From: Nitrospira sp.
Lineage (GTDB): Bacteria; Nitrospirota; Nitrospiria; Nitrospirales; Nitrospiraceae
Assembly (NCBI GenBank): GCA_036984305.1
Contig: BQWY01000001.1
Coordinates: 1,447,501-1,511,500 of the forward strand
Direction of reading: 5' to 3'
Length of the DNA stretch: 64,000 bases
Shown: positions 36,980 through 45,581 of the stretch, one piece after another
Position numbering within the stretch: position 1 is the first letter of the stretch
Layout: each line of letters starts with the position of its first letter
The notes under the pieces: model-generated
What the model was told of the DNA's origin: nothing
Databases searched by the model: none
Seen by the model: only the letters and a program-made list of their open reading frames with translations
Made by a program: the position numbers and the translations under genes

Positions 36980-38419
36980 ATGCCCAGCCATACCACCCCA
37001 GCGTTGGCGCAATTTGGATTTACGGACGGGGAAGTCCAGCAAGCCCTGGCCCGGGTAAAAGTACGGGATGTCGATTATGCTGATCTCTATTTCGAGGCGT
37101 CTCGAGGCGAGTCTGTCGCCATGGAAGAAGGACTGGTCAAGCGCGCGACCACGAGTATTTCGCAGGGGGTGGGGGTCCGGGCGATTGCCGGGGAAAAAAC
37201 GGGGTTTGCGTACTCCGACGAGCTGACCAAAAAGGATCTGGAATTGGCTGCCGATGCGGCGCGCTACATCGCCGCCAGTCCACAGCAGAGCGGGCCGGTT
37301 CCGGTCGCACAGCAAGGGAAGCTCAACAGAAATCTATACCCCATCGTTGAGAACGATCGAGCCGTATCAACTGAGGAGCGCGTCGCATTGCTCAATCTCA
37401 TCGATGCGGAGGCGCGGCTGTACGATCCTCGCATCAAGAACGTGATGGCCTCTATTAACATGGAACACAAGGTCGTCCTGGTTGCCAACCACGAAGGACG
37501 TATCGTGGGGGACATCCAGCCGCTTGCCCGGCTTCAGATCACGTGTATTGCCGAAGAGAATGGAAACAGGCAAATCGGCAGTTACGGGGGTGGCGGGCGC
37601 ATCGGGTTTGAATGGTTCAAGGATGAAGAGCGGTTCAAGCGCTACGCAAAGGAGGCGGCGCGGCAGGCCATTCTCAATCTCCATGCCGTCGACGCGCCTG
37701 CTGGCGTGATGCCCGTGGTGTTGGGCGGTGGGTGGCCCGGCATTCTCCTGCACGAGGCCATCGGACACGGCTTGGAAGCCGACTTCAATCGCCGGAAAAC
37801 GTCCGCGTTCTCGGATCGTATCGGTCGTCGGGTGGCCTCGGAACTGTGCACGATTGTCGATGATGGAACCATCCCGTACCGACGCGGCTCGCTCAATATG
37901 GACGATGAAGGCACGCCGACCAGCCGGACGGTCCTCATCGAAAATGGTATTCTCCGCGGCTACATCACGGACCGCTTGAATGCACGGTTGATGGGCATTC
38001 CGCTTACCGGAAACGGGCGACGAGAGAGTTATCAAAGCGTGGTACTTCCTCGCATGACGAACACGTTCATGTTGGCGGGGCAGGACGACCCCCAAACCAT
38101 CCTTCGCTCGGTCAAGCGTGGTCTCTACGCAGTTTCGTTCGGCGGTGGGCAGGTGGATATCACCAGCGGCAAGTTCGTCTTCTCCGCCAGCGAGGCCTAT
38201 TTGATTGAAGACGGACGGGTCACAAAGCCGGTCAAGGGAGCGACCCTCATCGGCAACGGACCTGACGTGCTCACAAAGGTTTCGCGGGTGGGACACGACA
38301 TGCAGCTTGACGAAGGGGTTGGAACCTGCGGCAAGGAAGGGCAATCCGTGCCGGTCGGCGTGGGCCTCCCGACCATTCTGGTCGACGAACTCACGGTCGG
38401 AGGAACACAAGCCTCATAA
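36980..38419 (+). CDS. tldD: Metalloprotease TldD
   Basis: 479 residues. The zinc motif HEAIGH (GILLHEAIGHGLEADFNRRKTSAFSD) is the TldD HExxxH. Other family parts: DYADLYFEASRGESVAMEEGLVKRA, GVGVRAIAGEKTGFAYSDEL and the C-terminal NGPDVLTKVSRVGHDMQLDEGVGTCGKEGQSVPVGVG. It forms a heterodimeric peptidase with PmbA that processes natural peptides such as microcins in known cases. pmbA follows 128 bases downstream. Confidence 0.96.
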   Translation: MPSHTTPALAQFGFTDGEVQQALARVKVRDVDYADLYFEASRGESVAMEEGLVKRATTSISQGVGVRAIAGEKTGFAYSDELTKKDLELAADAARYIAASPQQSGPVPVAQQGKLNRNLYPIVENDRAVSTEERVALLNLIDAEARLYDPRIKNVMASINMEHKVVLVANHEGRIVGDIQPLARLQITCIAEENGNRQIGSYGGGGRIGFEWFKDEERFKRYAKEAARQAILNLHAVDAPAGVMPVVLGGGWPGILLHEAIGHGLEADFNRRKTSAFSDRIGRRVASELCTIVDDGTIPYRRGSLNMDDEGTPTSRTVLIENGILRGYITDRLNARLMGIPLTGNGRRESYQSVVLPRMTNTFMLAGQDDPQTILRSVKRGLYAVSFGGGQVDITSGKFVFSASEAYLIEDGRVTKPVKGATLIGNGPDVLTKVSRVGHDMQLDEGVGTCGKEGQSVPVGVGLPTILVDELTVGGTQAS

Positions 38420-38547
38420 CCCTCTCCACGTCAGGGCGTAAAGCGACAGAAGGGATCCAAGCGGAATAACCAGCGTGTATCGGCTGTAATCAGGCGGAAC
38501 CGCATCATTGAGGCATCGTGACTCTCTCGCTATAGGCAGGGCCCAAA

Positions 38548-39915
38548 ATGAGCACCGATTTGACACGATCCGCGTCGTATCCGCAGCTGGCCTTGTCGCT
38601 GCTGGATCGCGCCAAGCAACAGGGCGCCACGGACGCGGAAGTCATGGTCGCCGACGGGGAAACCCTCGCCGTACAAGTCAGGTTGTCGGCGGTCGATCGA
38701 CTCACGAAGGCCCGCGAAAAACGACTTGGGCTCCGTGTGTTCGTGGGGCACCGTTCGGCCGTCACCTCCACATCTGATTTCTCTCGTGACTCTCTCGCCC
38801 AGCTCGTATCCGACACCTGCTCACTGGCCCGCGCCGTCGTCGAAGATGATAAGTCGGGTTTGCCTGATGCCTCCCAGTTGGCGAAGGATCTCCCTGACTT
38901 GGACCTGTACGACGACACGCGTTTGTCGATTGAGCAGCAGATAGAGCTGGCCCGCACGTGCGAGCAGGCCGCTCTCTCCGCCGATCCTCGAATTACAAAC
39001 TCCGAGGGCGCCGATTTTGACTGGTCCACGGGGCGTGTCTTTTTGGTTAGTACGCGGGGGTTTGCGGGTGACTATCAGGCGTCAAACTATTCGCTCGCTG
39101 TCTCACCTGTGGCTCGGGATGGGGAAACGGGCGGCATGCAGCGAGATTCCTGGTATGCAGTGCAGCGTAAATTTGCCAAGATGGAGAGTGCCGAGTCCGT
39201 GGGGCTGGAGGCCGCACGGCGCACGGTTCGTCGATTGGGGGGACGCAAGGGACCAACCAAGCGCGTGCCGGTGGTCTTCGATCAGGAGTGTGCGGGAAGT
39301 CTGCTTGGGAATTTGTGCGGCGCCGTTTCCGGCTATGCCTTATACAAAGGGGCTTCGTTTCTAGTGGGGCGCCTCGGGGAACGGCTGGCGCCGGACTATG
39401 TGACGGTACATGACGACGGCCGAATGGTTGGTGGGTTGGGCTCTAAACCCTTCGATGGAGATGGGCTGCCGACGCGCAAGAACACCATACTGGACCGAGG
39501 CATGCTCAAGAGCTATCTGCTCGACACCTACTCGGGGCGAAAGTTGGGTATGCCGTCGACAGGCAATGCGGCCCGTAGCGTGGGTGATAGTCCCGGAGTG
39601 GGTCCAACGAACTTCTACATGGTTCCCGGAACGAAAACGGCGGAACACATCATCGAATCGGTAAAGGACGGACTGTACGTCACGGAACTCATCGGTTTTG
39701 GCATCAACATGGTGACCGGTGACTACTCGCGAGGCGCGGCCGGTTTTTGGATTGAGAACGGTGAGCTGGCCTATCCGGTGGAGGAGATCACGATAGCAAG
39801 CAACCTCAAGAACATGTTCGCCAATATCGAACTGGTCGGCAGCGACCTGCGGTTTCGCGGGAGAATTGCGTGTCCGACGCTCAAGATTGCAGAAATGACT
39901 GTGGCGGGAAGCTAA
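38548..39915 (+). CDS. pmbA: TldD/PmbA partner protein PmbA (TldE)
   Basis: 455 residues. It follows the TldE pattern: GATDAEVMVADGETLAVQVRLSAVDRLTKAREKRLGLRVFVGHRSA, VVFDQECAGSLLGNLCGAVSGYALYKGASFL, GDGLPTRKNTILDRGMLKSYLLDTYSGRKLG and LKIAEMTVAG. As in other TldE subunits, it lacks the HExxxH zinc motif, so catalysis resides in TldD. Same operon as tldD. Confidence 0.95.
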   Translation: MSTDLTRSASYPQLALSLLDRAKQQGATDAEVMVADGETLAVQVRLSAVDRLTKAREKRLGLRVFVGHRSAVTSTSDFSRDSLAQLVSDTCSLARAVVEDDKSGLPDASQLAKDLPDLDLYDDTRLSIEQQIELARTCEQAALSADPRITNSEGADFDWSTGRVFLVSTRGFAGDYQASNYSLAVSPVARDGETGGMQRDSWYAVQRKFAKMESAESVGLEAARRTVRRLGGRKGPTKRVPVVFDQECAGSLLGNLCGAVSGYALYKGASFLVGRLGERLAPDYVTVHDDGRMVGGLGSKPFDGDGLPTRKNTILDRGMLKSYLLDTYSGRKLGMPSTGNAARSVGDSPGVGPTNFYMVPGTKTAEHIIESVKDGLYVTELIGFGINMVTGDYSRGAAGFWIENGELAYPVEEITIASNLKNMFANIELVGSDLRFRGRIACPTLKIAEMTVAGS

Positions 39916-40047
39916 GCGCGTTTTTTCGCTCGGGTAAATATGGCCGTCGAACAAGTGAAGCGCGCGACGACAAAGATTTGCGGTGCCTGTACGTCGCAAG
40001 TGACCTGGGGACGACGAAGAACGGCTCTCGCGCACGGATATGGATCG

Positions 40048-40065
40048 TATAATGGTAGTTACCAT
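40048..40065 (+). promoter_or_regulatory. TATAAT box overlapping a palindrome
   Basis: TATAAT at 40048-40053 overlaps the perfect palindrome ATGGTAGTTACCAT (40052-40065), about 48 bases before the dienelactone hydrolase gene. A palindrome at this position would suit a repressor operator. The -35 region is not a good TTGACA match. Confidence 0.35.
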
Positions 40066-40112
40066 ATGGCTATGGCTGTAGGTTTGCTCTGAGCCCGCCG
40101 TTTGGACGCCGG

Positions 40113-40817
40113 ATGTCGGATCTGAATGAACGGATGGTGGAGTTCTCCAGTGACGGGATTGCGGTGACGGCGTATCTCGTGACCCCTACGGGCGCGCGGC
40201 CAAGGCCAGCCATCATTGTTATCCAGGAGTGGTGGGGGCTTAACGAACACATCAAGGACATTGCGCGGCGCTATGCCCGAGAGGGGTTTGTCACGATCGC
40301 TCCGGACCTCTACTCCCGCTTGGGGCACCCGGTGACGACGAATTCACAGGATGCCAGCCGGCTTATGCAAACACTGCAACAGCAAGATGGTCTGAAGGAC
40401 GTCGCGGCCACACTCGCGTACTTGAAAACGAGGCCGGAGGTGGATTCCACGTACATCGGTATCACTGGGTTTTGTATGGGCGGTACGTACGCGCTGCTGT
40501 TCCCTTGCGTGAACTCCGGGCTGAAGGCTGCTGTGCCGTTTTACGGGCAAATTCCAGATCCTGATACGCCGATCCGAACGCTATCCTGTCCGATCTTGTT
40601 TATCCAAGGTGAAGACGATACGTGGATTACCACTGCGGAAGTACAGCGTCTCGCGGATGCTCTTTCCAAGTACCGGAAACCCGGTGAGATCAAGACCTAT
40701 CAAGGAGCCGCGCACGCCTTTTTCAACGACACGCGAAAAGACGTCTACCGTGAGAATCAGGCCCATGATGCATGGGCCCGGGCAGTGAGCTTTTTCAAAC
40801 AGCATTTGCACGCGTGA
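40113..40817 (+). CDS. Dienelactone hydrolase family protein
   Basis: 234 residues. Alpha/beta hydrolase with the dienelactone signature: IVIQEWWGLNEHI (Glu39), the Cys nucleophile in GITGFCMGGTYAL, the Asp in FIQGEDDTWI and the His in YQGAAHAFFND. Carboxymethylenebutenolidase is the typed activity, but many members act on other esters. A hypothetical gene follows within nine bases, so the two are likely cotranscribed. Confidence 0.92.
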   Translation: MSDLNERMVEFSSDGIAVTAYLVTPTGARPRPAIIVIQEWWGLNEHIKDIARRYAREGFVTIAPDLYSRLGHPVTTNSQDASRLMQTLQQQDGLKDVAATLAYLKTRPEVDSTYIGITGFCMGGTYALLFPCVNSGLKAAVPFYGQIPDPDTPIRTLSCPILFIQGEDDTWITTAEVQRLADALSKYRKPGEIKTYQGAAHAFFNDTRKDVYRENQAHDAWARAVSFFKQHLHA

Positions 40818-40826
40818 GGGATACCG

Positions 40827-41300
40827 ATGGCACTCAATACCGAGGATGGTCAAAAGATGTTGCAACTGGTCACGTCACGCTACAACGACTGGCGGTGGCG
40901 GAAAAAGATCGAGAAGACTTTCAGCCTTCCTCATTCGGGCGTGGGGGACGAGAAGCAACAGGCAATCTTCCTCTATCTGAAACAGAATCTGAAGGCATAC
41001 AAGTCGCGTCGGGCGGACCCCGACGCGTGGATGGTCGGTGGATTTGCCACCAAACAAGTGGTGGATCGCATCAAGGGCTCGCCAATCGTAGTGGGCGCCG
41101 ATTTTACGTCGGCGGATACAGCGTACATCGGGATCGATCCGGGAGAGGGCGTGACCGAGGCTTGGTGGGAAGAGATGCTCGTGTCCTGGTTCGATCAACC
41201 CGAGCCTGAGGCGTCCGGTGCGGAGGAATCTCCAGAATCGACCGATGCCGGGTCTGGTGATCCATCGGCAAAGGAGCCGCGCGAGGGTCAGCGAGTGTGA
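40827..41300 (+). CDS. Conserved-looking protein with acidic tail, unrecognised
   Basis: 157 residues, start nine bases after the dienelactone hydrolase stop. An N-terminal helical part (DGQKMLQLVTSRYNDWRWRKKIEKTF) is followed by VVGADFTSADTAYIGIDPGEGVTEAWWEEMLV and a Glu/Ser/Pro-rich tail (about 125-157). No signal peptide, membrane segment or known motif. Convergent with the uracil-DNA glycosylase gene. Confidence 0.65.
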   Translation: MALNTEDGQKMLQLVTSRYNDWRWRKKIEKTFSLPHSGVGDEKQQAIFLYLKQNLKAYKSRRADPDAWMVGGFATKQVVDRIKGSPIVVGADFTSADTAYIGIDPGEGVTEAWWEEMLVSWFDQPEPEASGAEESPESTDAGSGDPSAKEPREGQRV

Positions 41301-41325
41301 CCAGATCAGACGTGCCGCGGGGCGA

Positions 41326-41973
41326 TCAAAACAAGCTCATTTGACTGGCCGCTTCCTGCCCTTTGTCCGGGCTGCTGCTTGGGCTTGAGCCCGTGGCACC
41401 GGCGTCCGCCTTCTGCATTTTTTCCAGGTACTCTTTCAACTTCTTGAAATCCTCTTTGAGCGTCGGGAGAAGATTGCCCTGATGAAGGGCCGCAGCCGGG
41501 TGAAAAAGCGGAAACATCACGAAGTCCTTCATGTAGAAAGCCTGCCCTCGAACTTTCGTAATCCCGACCCTGCGTTCCATTAACGTTTGCGTAGCCCAAT
41601 TCCCCAACGTGCAGACCAATTTGGGTTTAATGAGCGCGATTTGCTCCATAAGAAACGGCTTGCAGGTTTCGACCTCGTCCAATTCGGGATCTCGATTGTT
41701 TGGCGGACGGCACTTAATGACATTGGCGATATAGATTTCTTCACGCGACAAACCCGCCGATTGAAGTAAGTCGGTTAGGAGTTTCCCTGCCGCCCCCACG
41801 AACGGTTCGCCCTTTTGATCTTCGTTAAACCCTGGTGCCTCGCCCACGAACATGATCGAGGCATGTGGGTTGCCGACACCGAAGACCACCTGGGTGCGTC
41901 CCAGCTTGGCGAGCTTGCAACGCTGGCAGTTGTGAAGCGAGGCCTGAAGATCTTGAAGCGTCGAGTTCATCAT
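41326..41973 (-). CDS. Uracil-DNA glycosylase, family 4 (iron-sulfur)
   Basis: About 215 residues from the twin ATG at 41973/41970; a GTG at 42060 would add 29 residues, and neither start has a strong ribosome-binding site. Family 4 motifs: iron-sulfur cysteines in [10 protein letters not shown] and two more downstream ([18 protein letters not shown]), active-site motif [24 protein letters not shown] and motif 2 [10 protein letters not shown]. It removes uracil from DNA. The Ser/Pro-rich C-terminal tail ([23 protein letters not shown]) ends with a beta-clamp-like QMSLF motif. Confidence 0.92.
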   Translation of the reverse strand: MMNSTLQDLQASLHNCQRCKLAKLGRTQVVFGVGNPHASIMFVGEAPGFNEDQKGEPFVGAAGKLLTDLLQSAGLSREEIYIANVIKCRPPNNRDPELDEVETCKPFLMEQIALIKPKLVCTLGNWATQTLMERRVGITKVRGQAFYMKDFVMFPLFHPAAALHQGNLLPTLKEDFKKLKEYLEKMQKADAGATGSSPSSSPDKGQEAASQMSLF

Positions 41974-42140
41974 CGGATGGCAGGAGGGTAGAGCGGCATC
42001 ATAGAAATCCCATTCGGAGAAGTCAACGACGCCCTGGACAACATGAAAATACAGCGCCACTTCGCTGGCTTACGGCTACCGTGACAAATCTCGTAGCCGC
42101 GCTATAGTTAGAGGAAGTTCCTGTAGCCGAAGGGATCCCT

Positions 42141-42605
42141 ATGAGGCCGCACCATTGTCGAATAGTGGGAGGATTGTTAATTTTGGCCGGCGGTCTGCTT
42201 GCAGATGGGCTGGTTCGGGCTCAGTCGGCCGTGCCGATCAAAGACATACTCATGAATCCCCCTGCGTACCACCGGCAGGCCATCGTCGTCCATGGCAAGG
42301 TCGTGATGCCGGGTGAAGTACGCGGAGTCAATGCGTGGGGACAGCAATTGTGCGGGCAGCAGTTTCTTCTCGATGACGAGACCGGTCGGATGCTGATGAG
42401 AAGTCTCATGATTTGCCAACCCGATAACGTGTCGGAATTACGCGTGAGGCACGGGGAAACGGTCACGATCGAAGCGACGGTCGAGGCTGCTCCGGCGAAC
42501 ATGCAAACGGTGACGGGCCGGGGTCTTGGCTTCGGCGCCATGGTTACCCACGTCACTCACGAAGATCTCGGCGGCACCCGCATCAGCATAGACCCGACCC
42601 GGTAG
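42141..42605 (+). CDS. Exported hypothetical protein with OB-fold-like character
   Basis: 154 residues. Signal peptide (IVGGLLILAGGLLADGLVRAQ) followed by AIVVHGKVVMPGEVRGVNAWGQQLCGQQFLLDDETGRMLMR and VRHGETVTIEATVEAAP, a pattern like bacterial OB-fold proteins of the YgiW/tRNA_anti type. Periplasmic location likely; partner and role unknown. Single gene divergent from the uracil-DNA glycosylase. Confidence 0.7.
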   Translation: MRPHHCRIVGGLLILAGGLLADGLVRAQSAVPIKDILMNPPAYHRQAIVVHGKVVMPGEVRGVNAWGQQLCGQQFLLDDETGRMLMRSLMICQPDNVSELRVRHGETVTIEATVEAAPANMQTVTGRGLGFGAMVTHVTHEDLGGTRISIDPTR

Positions 42606-42794
42606 AGATCTCTCCACCCTCCGCGCATAGGACAGCCCCTTCAGGTCTTAGAGGCTTGGTACAATTGCCTCGACAATAGGTGCCCTGACCGCTCTCCTAG
42701 CCGCGCCCGCCTAGCGGCTCCCCTCGAACGTGCCTTGTGCCGCGCGATCCTGGCAGGCTAGCGGCCTGCGTATCACAAGGAAGAGAAGGGGCGT

Positions 42795-43004
42795 ATCAGT
42801 TTCGAGCAATTCATCGACAAGGTGGTGGCTCTCGTTCCCGACGCGATGGCAGAGTATGCCATTATGGGGAAAACTATCTATCACGCGCGGCGCGATTCCG
42901 ATGACCAGGGGGCGCCCAACAGCCCGGAGCAAAAAAATGGCCGAAACGAGTCGTGTCCATGCAGCAGTGGACGCAAATTCAAACGGTGCTGCGGCGCGTC
43001 GTAG
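42795..43004 (+). CDS. Small SEC-C motif protein, start uncertain
   Basis: 69 codons if read from 42795. The C-terminus GRNESCPCSSGRKFKRCCG is a classic SEC-C zinc motif, as found at the end of SecA and in small proteins. The N-terminal part (ISFEQFIDKVVALVPDAMAEYAIMGKTIYHARR) looks genuine and extends upstream of the first standard start (GTG at 42822). The codon at 42795 is ATC, preceded by AAGGAAGAGAAGGGG at good distance. Start at ATC or at GTG 42822 are the two choices. Confidence 0.6.
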   Translation: MSFEQFIDKVVALVPDAMAEYAIMGKTIYHARRDSDDQGAPNSPEQKNGRNESCPCSSGRKFKRCCGAS

Positions 43005-43347
43005 CCAGTCGGATTGAACTGCGGTGCACGACATGGGGTCGGGTCTTGCAATCCAATATCAGTGATTTCCCTGTCGACGGAGGTAATCGCTGGAGACGTA
43101 GAATCCCGGCGGCACTAATGAAGAAAGGGTATGCCTGAAGAGCTTACGACGTGTGACGACCTGTACTGAGAGTCCCTTTAGTCTAGAGCTACCAACGGAG
43201 GTATGCGAAGGTGAGCACAACGGCTGGCAAGAGGGATCTGCCGCCCAGATGAGCCTGGGTGGGTAGGAAACCGATGTTTTCGTGACTTTCCGTCGGCCTT
43301 GGCTATGATGGTGGCTGGCTTTTCACCACAAATGGAACTCCGGCGTC
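43005..43347. other. Intergenic stretch upstream of the type I secretion genes
   Basis: 343 bases. Holds GGAGG near 43197 followed by a 13-codon GTG-initiated frame, perhaps a leader peptide, but without further support. The secretion operon promoter presumably lies here. Confidence 0.35.
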
Positions 43348-45546
43348 ATGTCGACAGCAGCTCCCTCTTCCGGCCCCGGAGCCACCCAGGCACACGAGTC
43401 TGCCTCGCGGCCCTCCGCTCCTACTGGTACCGACACCGGGCTCGTTAGTCTACTCATCCTCGCGCGTTTCTTGGGGGTTCCCGCCGACGGCGGTCAACTT
43501 CGGCATCAGTTTGGCCAGACCGGGCGTTGCTTTACCGAGGCCGACCTGCTCCGTGCGGCCAAGCATCTTGGGCTGAAAGCCGGTCTCATGCAAGTTGACT
43601 GGTCGAAACTGAGCGGCATCGCCTTGCCCACGCTGGCCCAACGGAAGGACGGTGGTTATGTCGTGCTTGCCAAAGTGGAAGCCGACAAGATCTTGGTGCA
43701 AGATCCCGTGGCCGGCCGGCCACTCGTTTTGACCCGCGAGCAGTTTGAAGCCATCTGGTCGGGTGTGCTGGTCCTGTGCACCAAGCGGGCGAATCTCCGA
43801 CTCCAAGACCTTACGTTCGACTTCACCTGGTTCATCCCATCACTCGTCAAGTACCGATGGCTCTTGGGCGAGGTGGTCATCGCCTCGTTCTTCTTGCAAC
43901 TCTTTGCGCTCCTCACGCCGTTGTTCACCCAGGTGGTGATCGACAAGGTCCTGGTCCACAAGGGCTTCACCACGCTCCACGTGTTGGCCATCGGGATGGT
44001 CGTGCTGGCGGTCTTTGATGCGCTGTTGGGCGGGCTGCGGACATATCTGTTTTCGCATACCACGAACCGCATCGACGTGGGTTTGGGCGCACAACTGTTT
44101 CGCCATGTGTTGGCGCTCCCGCTCGCCTATTTCGAGGCGCGGAGGATCGGCGACACGGTGGCGCGGGTGCGGGAGTTGGAGCATATTCGACAGTTCCTGA
44201 CGAGTAACGCCGTGACCGTGGTGCTCGATCTTCTGTTCACTATCGTGTTCTTGGCTGTCATGTGGATGTATAGCCCCCTCCTGACCGGCGTCGTGATTGT
44301 GTCCTTGCCGCTGTATGCGGTGCTCTCGATGTTCATCACGCCGATCATTCGAACCAGGCTCAATGAGAAGTTCACTCGCGGCGCCGAGAATCAGGCCTTC
44401 TTGGTCGAGGCCATCAATGGCATCCAAACCGTAAAGGCGCTGGCCGTGGAGCCACCCTTGCAACGTCGGTGGGATGAGCAACTCGCCGACTATGTGCGGA
44501 CGAGCTTTCGGGCGACCCGCTTAATGACCATTGCGAGCCAAATCGCGTTGCTGATCCAGAAACTGACGACAATCGCCCTCCTGTGGGTGGGTGCCTATCA
44601 GGTGATCGGCGGTGGGCTGAGCATCGGGCAGTTGGTCGCCTTCACCATGTTGTCCGGCCAAATCACCGGCCCCTTGCTCAGGATCGTGAACCTCTGGCAG
44701 GAATTTCAGCAGGTCGGCATTTCGATGGCCCGGCTCGGCGATGTGCTCAATACTGCCCCGGAGGGCTCATATAATCCAAATCGGACGACGTTGCCGCGTC
44801 TTGCCGGACAGGTCCAGTTCGAGGAGGTGACGTTTCGCTATCGGACGGATGGGTCGGAAGTGCTGCGCAAGGTTTCATTCTTGGTGCAACCAGGGCAGGT
44901 CGTCGGAATCGTGGGCCGCTCCGGTTCGGGCAAGTCCACCATCGCCAAGCTGATTCAGCGTCTGTACGTGCCGGAGCGCGGTCGAGTCTTAATCGACGGA
45001 GTGGATCTCGCGCAGGTCGACCCTGCTTGGCTGCGGCGGCACGTGGGGGTCGTCCTTCAGGAAAACTTTCTTTTCAATCGATCGATTCGAGACAACATCG
45101 CACTGACCGATCCGGGGCTGTCCATGGATGCTGTCATTCAGTCAGCCAAGCTGGCCGGGGCCCACGACTTCATCCTGGAGCTGCCGGAAGGGTACGACAC
45201 CCGCGTCGGTGAGCACGGCTGCGCGTTCTCGGGCGGGCAGCGGCAGCGGATTGCCATTGCCCGCGCATTGGTGGCTAATCCGAGAATCCTCATTTTTGAC
45301 GAGGCGACAAGTGCGCTCGACTACGAGTCCGAAGCGATCATCCAGCAGAACATGGCGCAGATCTGCCAAGCCCGGACGGTGTTCATCATTGCCCATCGGC
45401 TGAGCATGGTGCGGCCCGTGCATCGCATCCTGGTGATCGAAAAGGGGCAGATTGTCGAGCAGGGAACACACGATGACCTGCTGCGCAGCAATGGGATCTA
45501 CGCGAGGCTCTCTCGATTACAGGCCGGGCTCCAGCCTGCGGCCTAG
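43348..45546 (+). CDS. Type I secretion ABC transporter (HlyB/LapB-like, C39-like domain)
   Basis: 732 residues. Residues about 25-150 form a C39-peptidase-like domain (TDTGLVSLLILARFLGVPAD), but the catalytic Cys expected in this segment is replaced, marking an inactive chaperone-like domain as in RTX exporters. Membrane region about 160-450 (FLQLFALLTPLFTQVVIDKVLVHKG). Nucleotide-binding domain: Walker A GRSGSGKST, signature FSGGQRQRIAIARAL, Walker B ILIFDEATSALD, H-loop AHRLS. It exports an unprocessed C-terminal-signal protein, probably RTX type. The HlyD gene follows 35 bases after the stop. Confidence 0.93.
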   Translation: MSTAAPSSGPGATQAHESASRPSAPTGTDTGLVSLLILARFLGVPADGGQLRHQFGQTGRCFTEADLLRAAKHLGLKAGLMQVDWSKLSGIALPTLAQRKDGGYVVLAKVEADKILVQDPVAGRPLVLTREQFEAIWSGVLVLCTKRANLRLQDLTFDFTWFIPSLVKYRWLLGEVVIASFFLQLFALLTPLFTQVVIDKVLVHKGFTTLHVLAIGMVVLAVFDALLGGLRTYLFSHTTNRIDVGLGAQLFRHVLALPLAYFEARRIGDTVARVRELEHIRQFLTSNAVTVVLDLLFTIVFLAVMWMYSPLLTGVVIVSLPLYAVLSMFITPIIRTRLNEKFTRGAENQAFLVEAINGIQTVKALAVEPPLQRRWDEQLADYVRTSFRATRLMTIASQIALLIQKLTTIALLWVGAYQVIGGGLSIGQLVAFTMLSGQITGPLLRIVNLWQEFQQVGISMARLGDVLNTAPEGSYNPNRTTLPRLAGQVQFEEVTFRYRTDGSEVLRKVSFLVQPGQVVGIVGRSGSGKSTIAKLIQRLYVPERGRVLIDGVDLAQVDPAWLRRHVGVVLQENFLFNRSIRDNIALTDPGLSMDAVIQSAKLAGAHDFILELPEGYDTRVGEHGCAFSGGQRQRIAIARALVANPRILIFDEATSALDYESEAIIQQNMAQICQARTVFIIAHRLSMVRPVHRILVIEKGQIVEQGTHDDLLRSNGIYARLSRLQAGLQPAA

Positions 45547-45581
45547 CGGACACTCGCGCCCCTTTGTTCGAGGATCGGATT

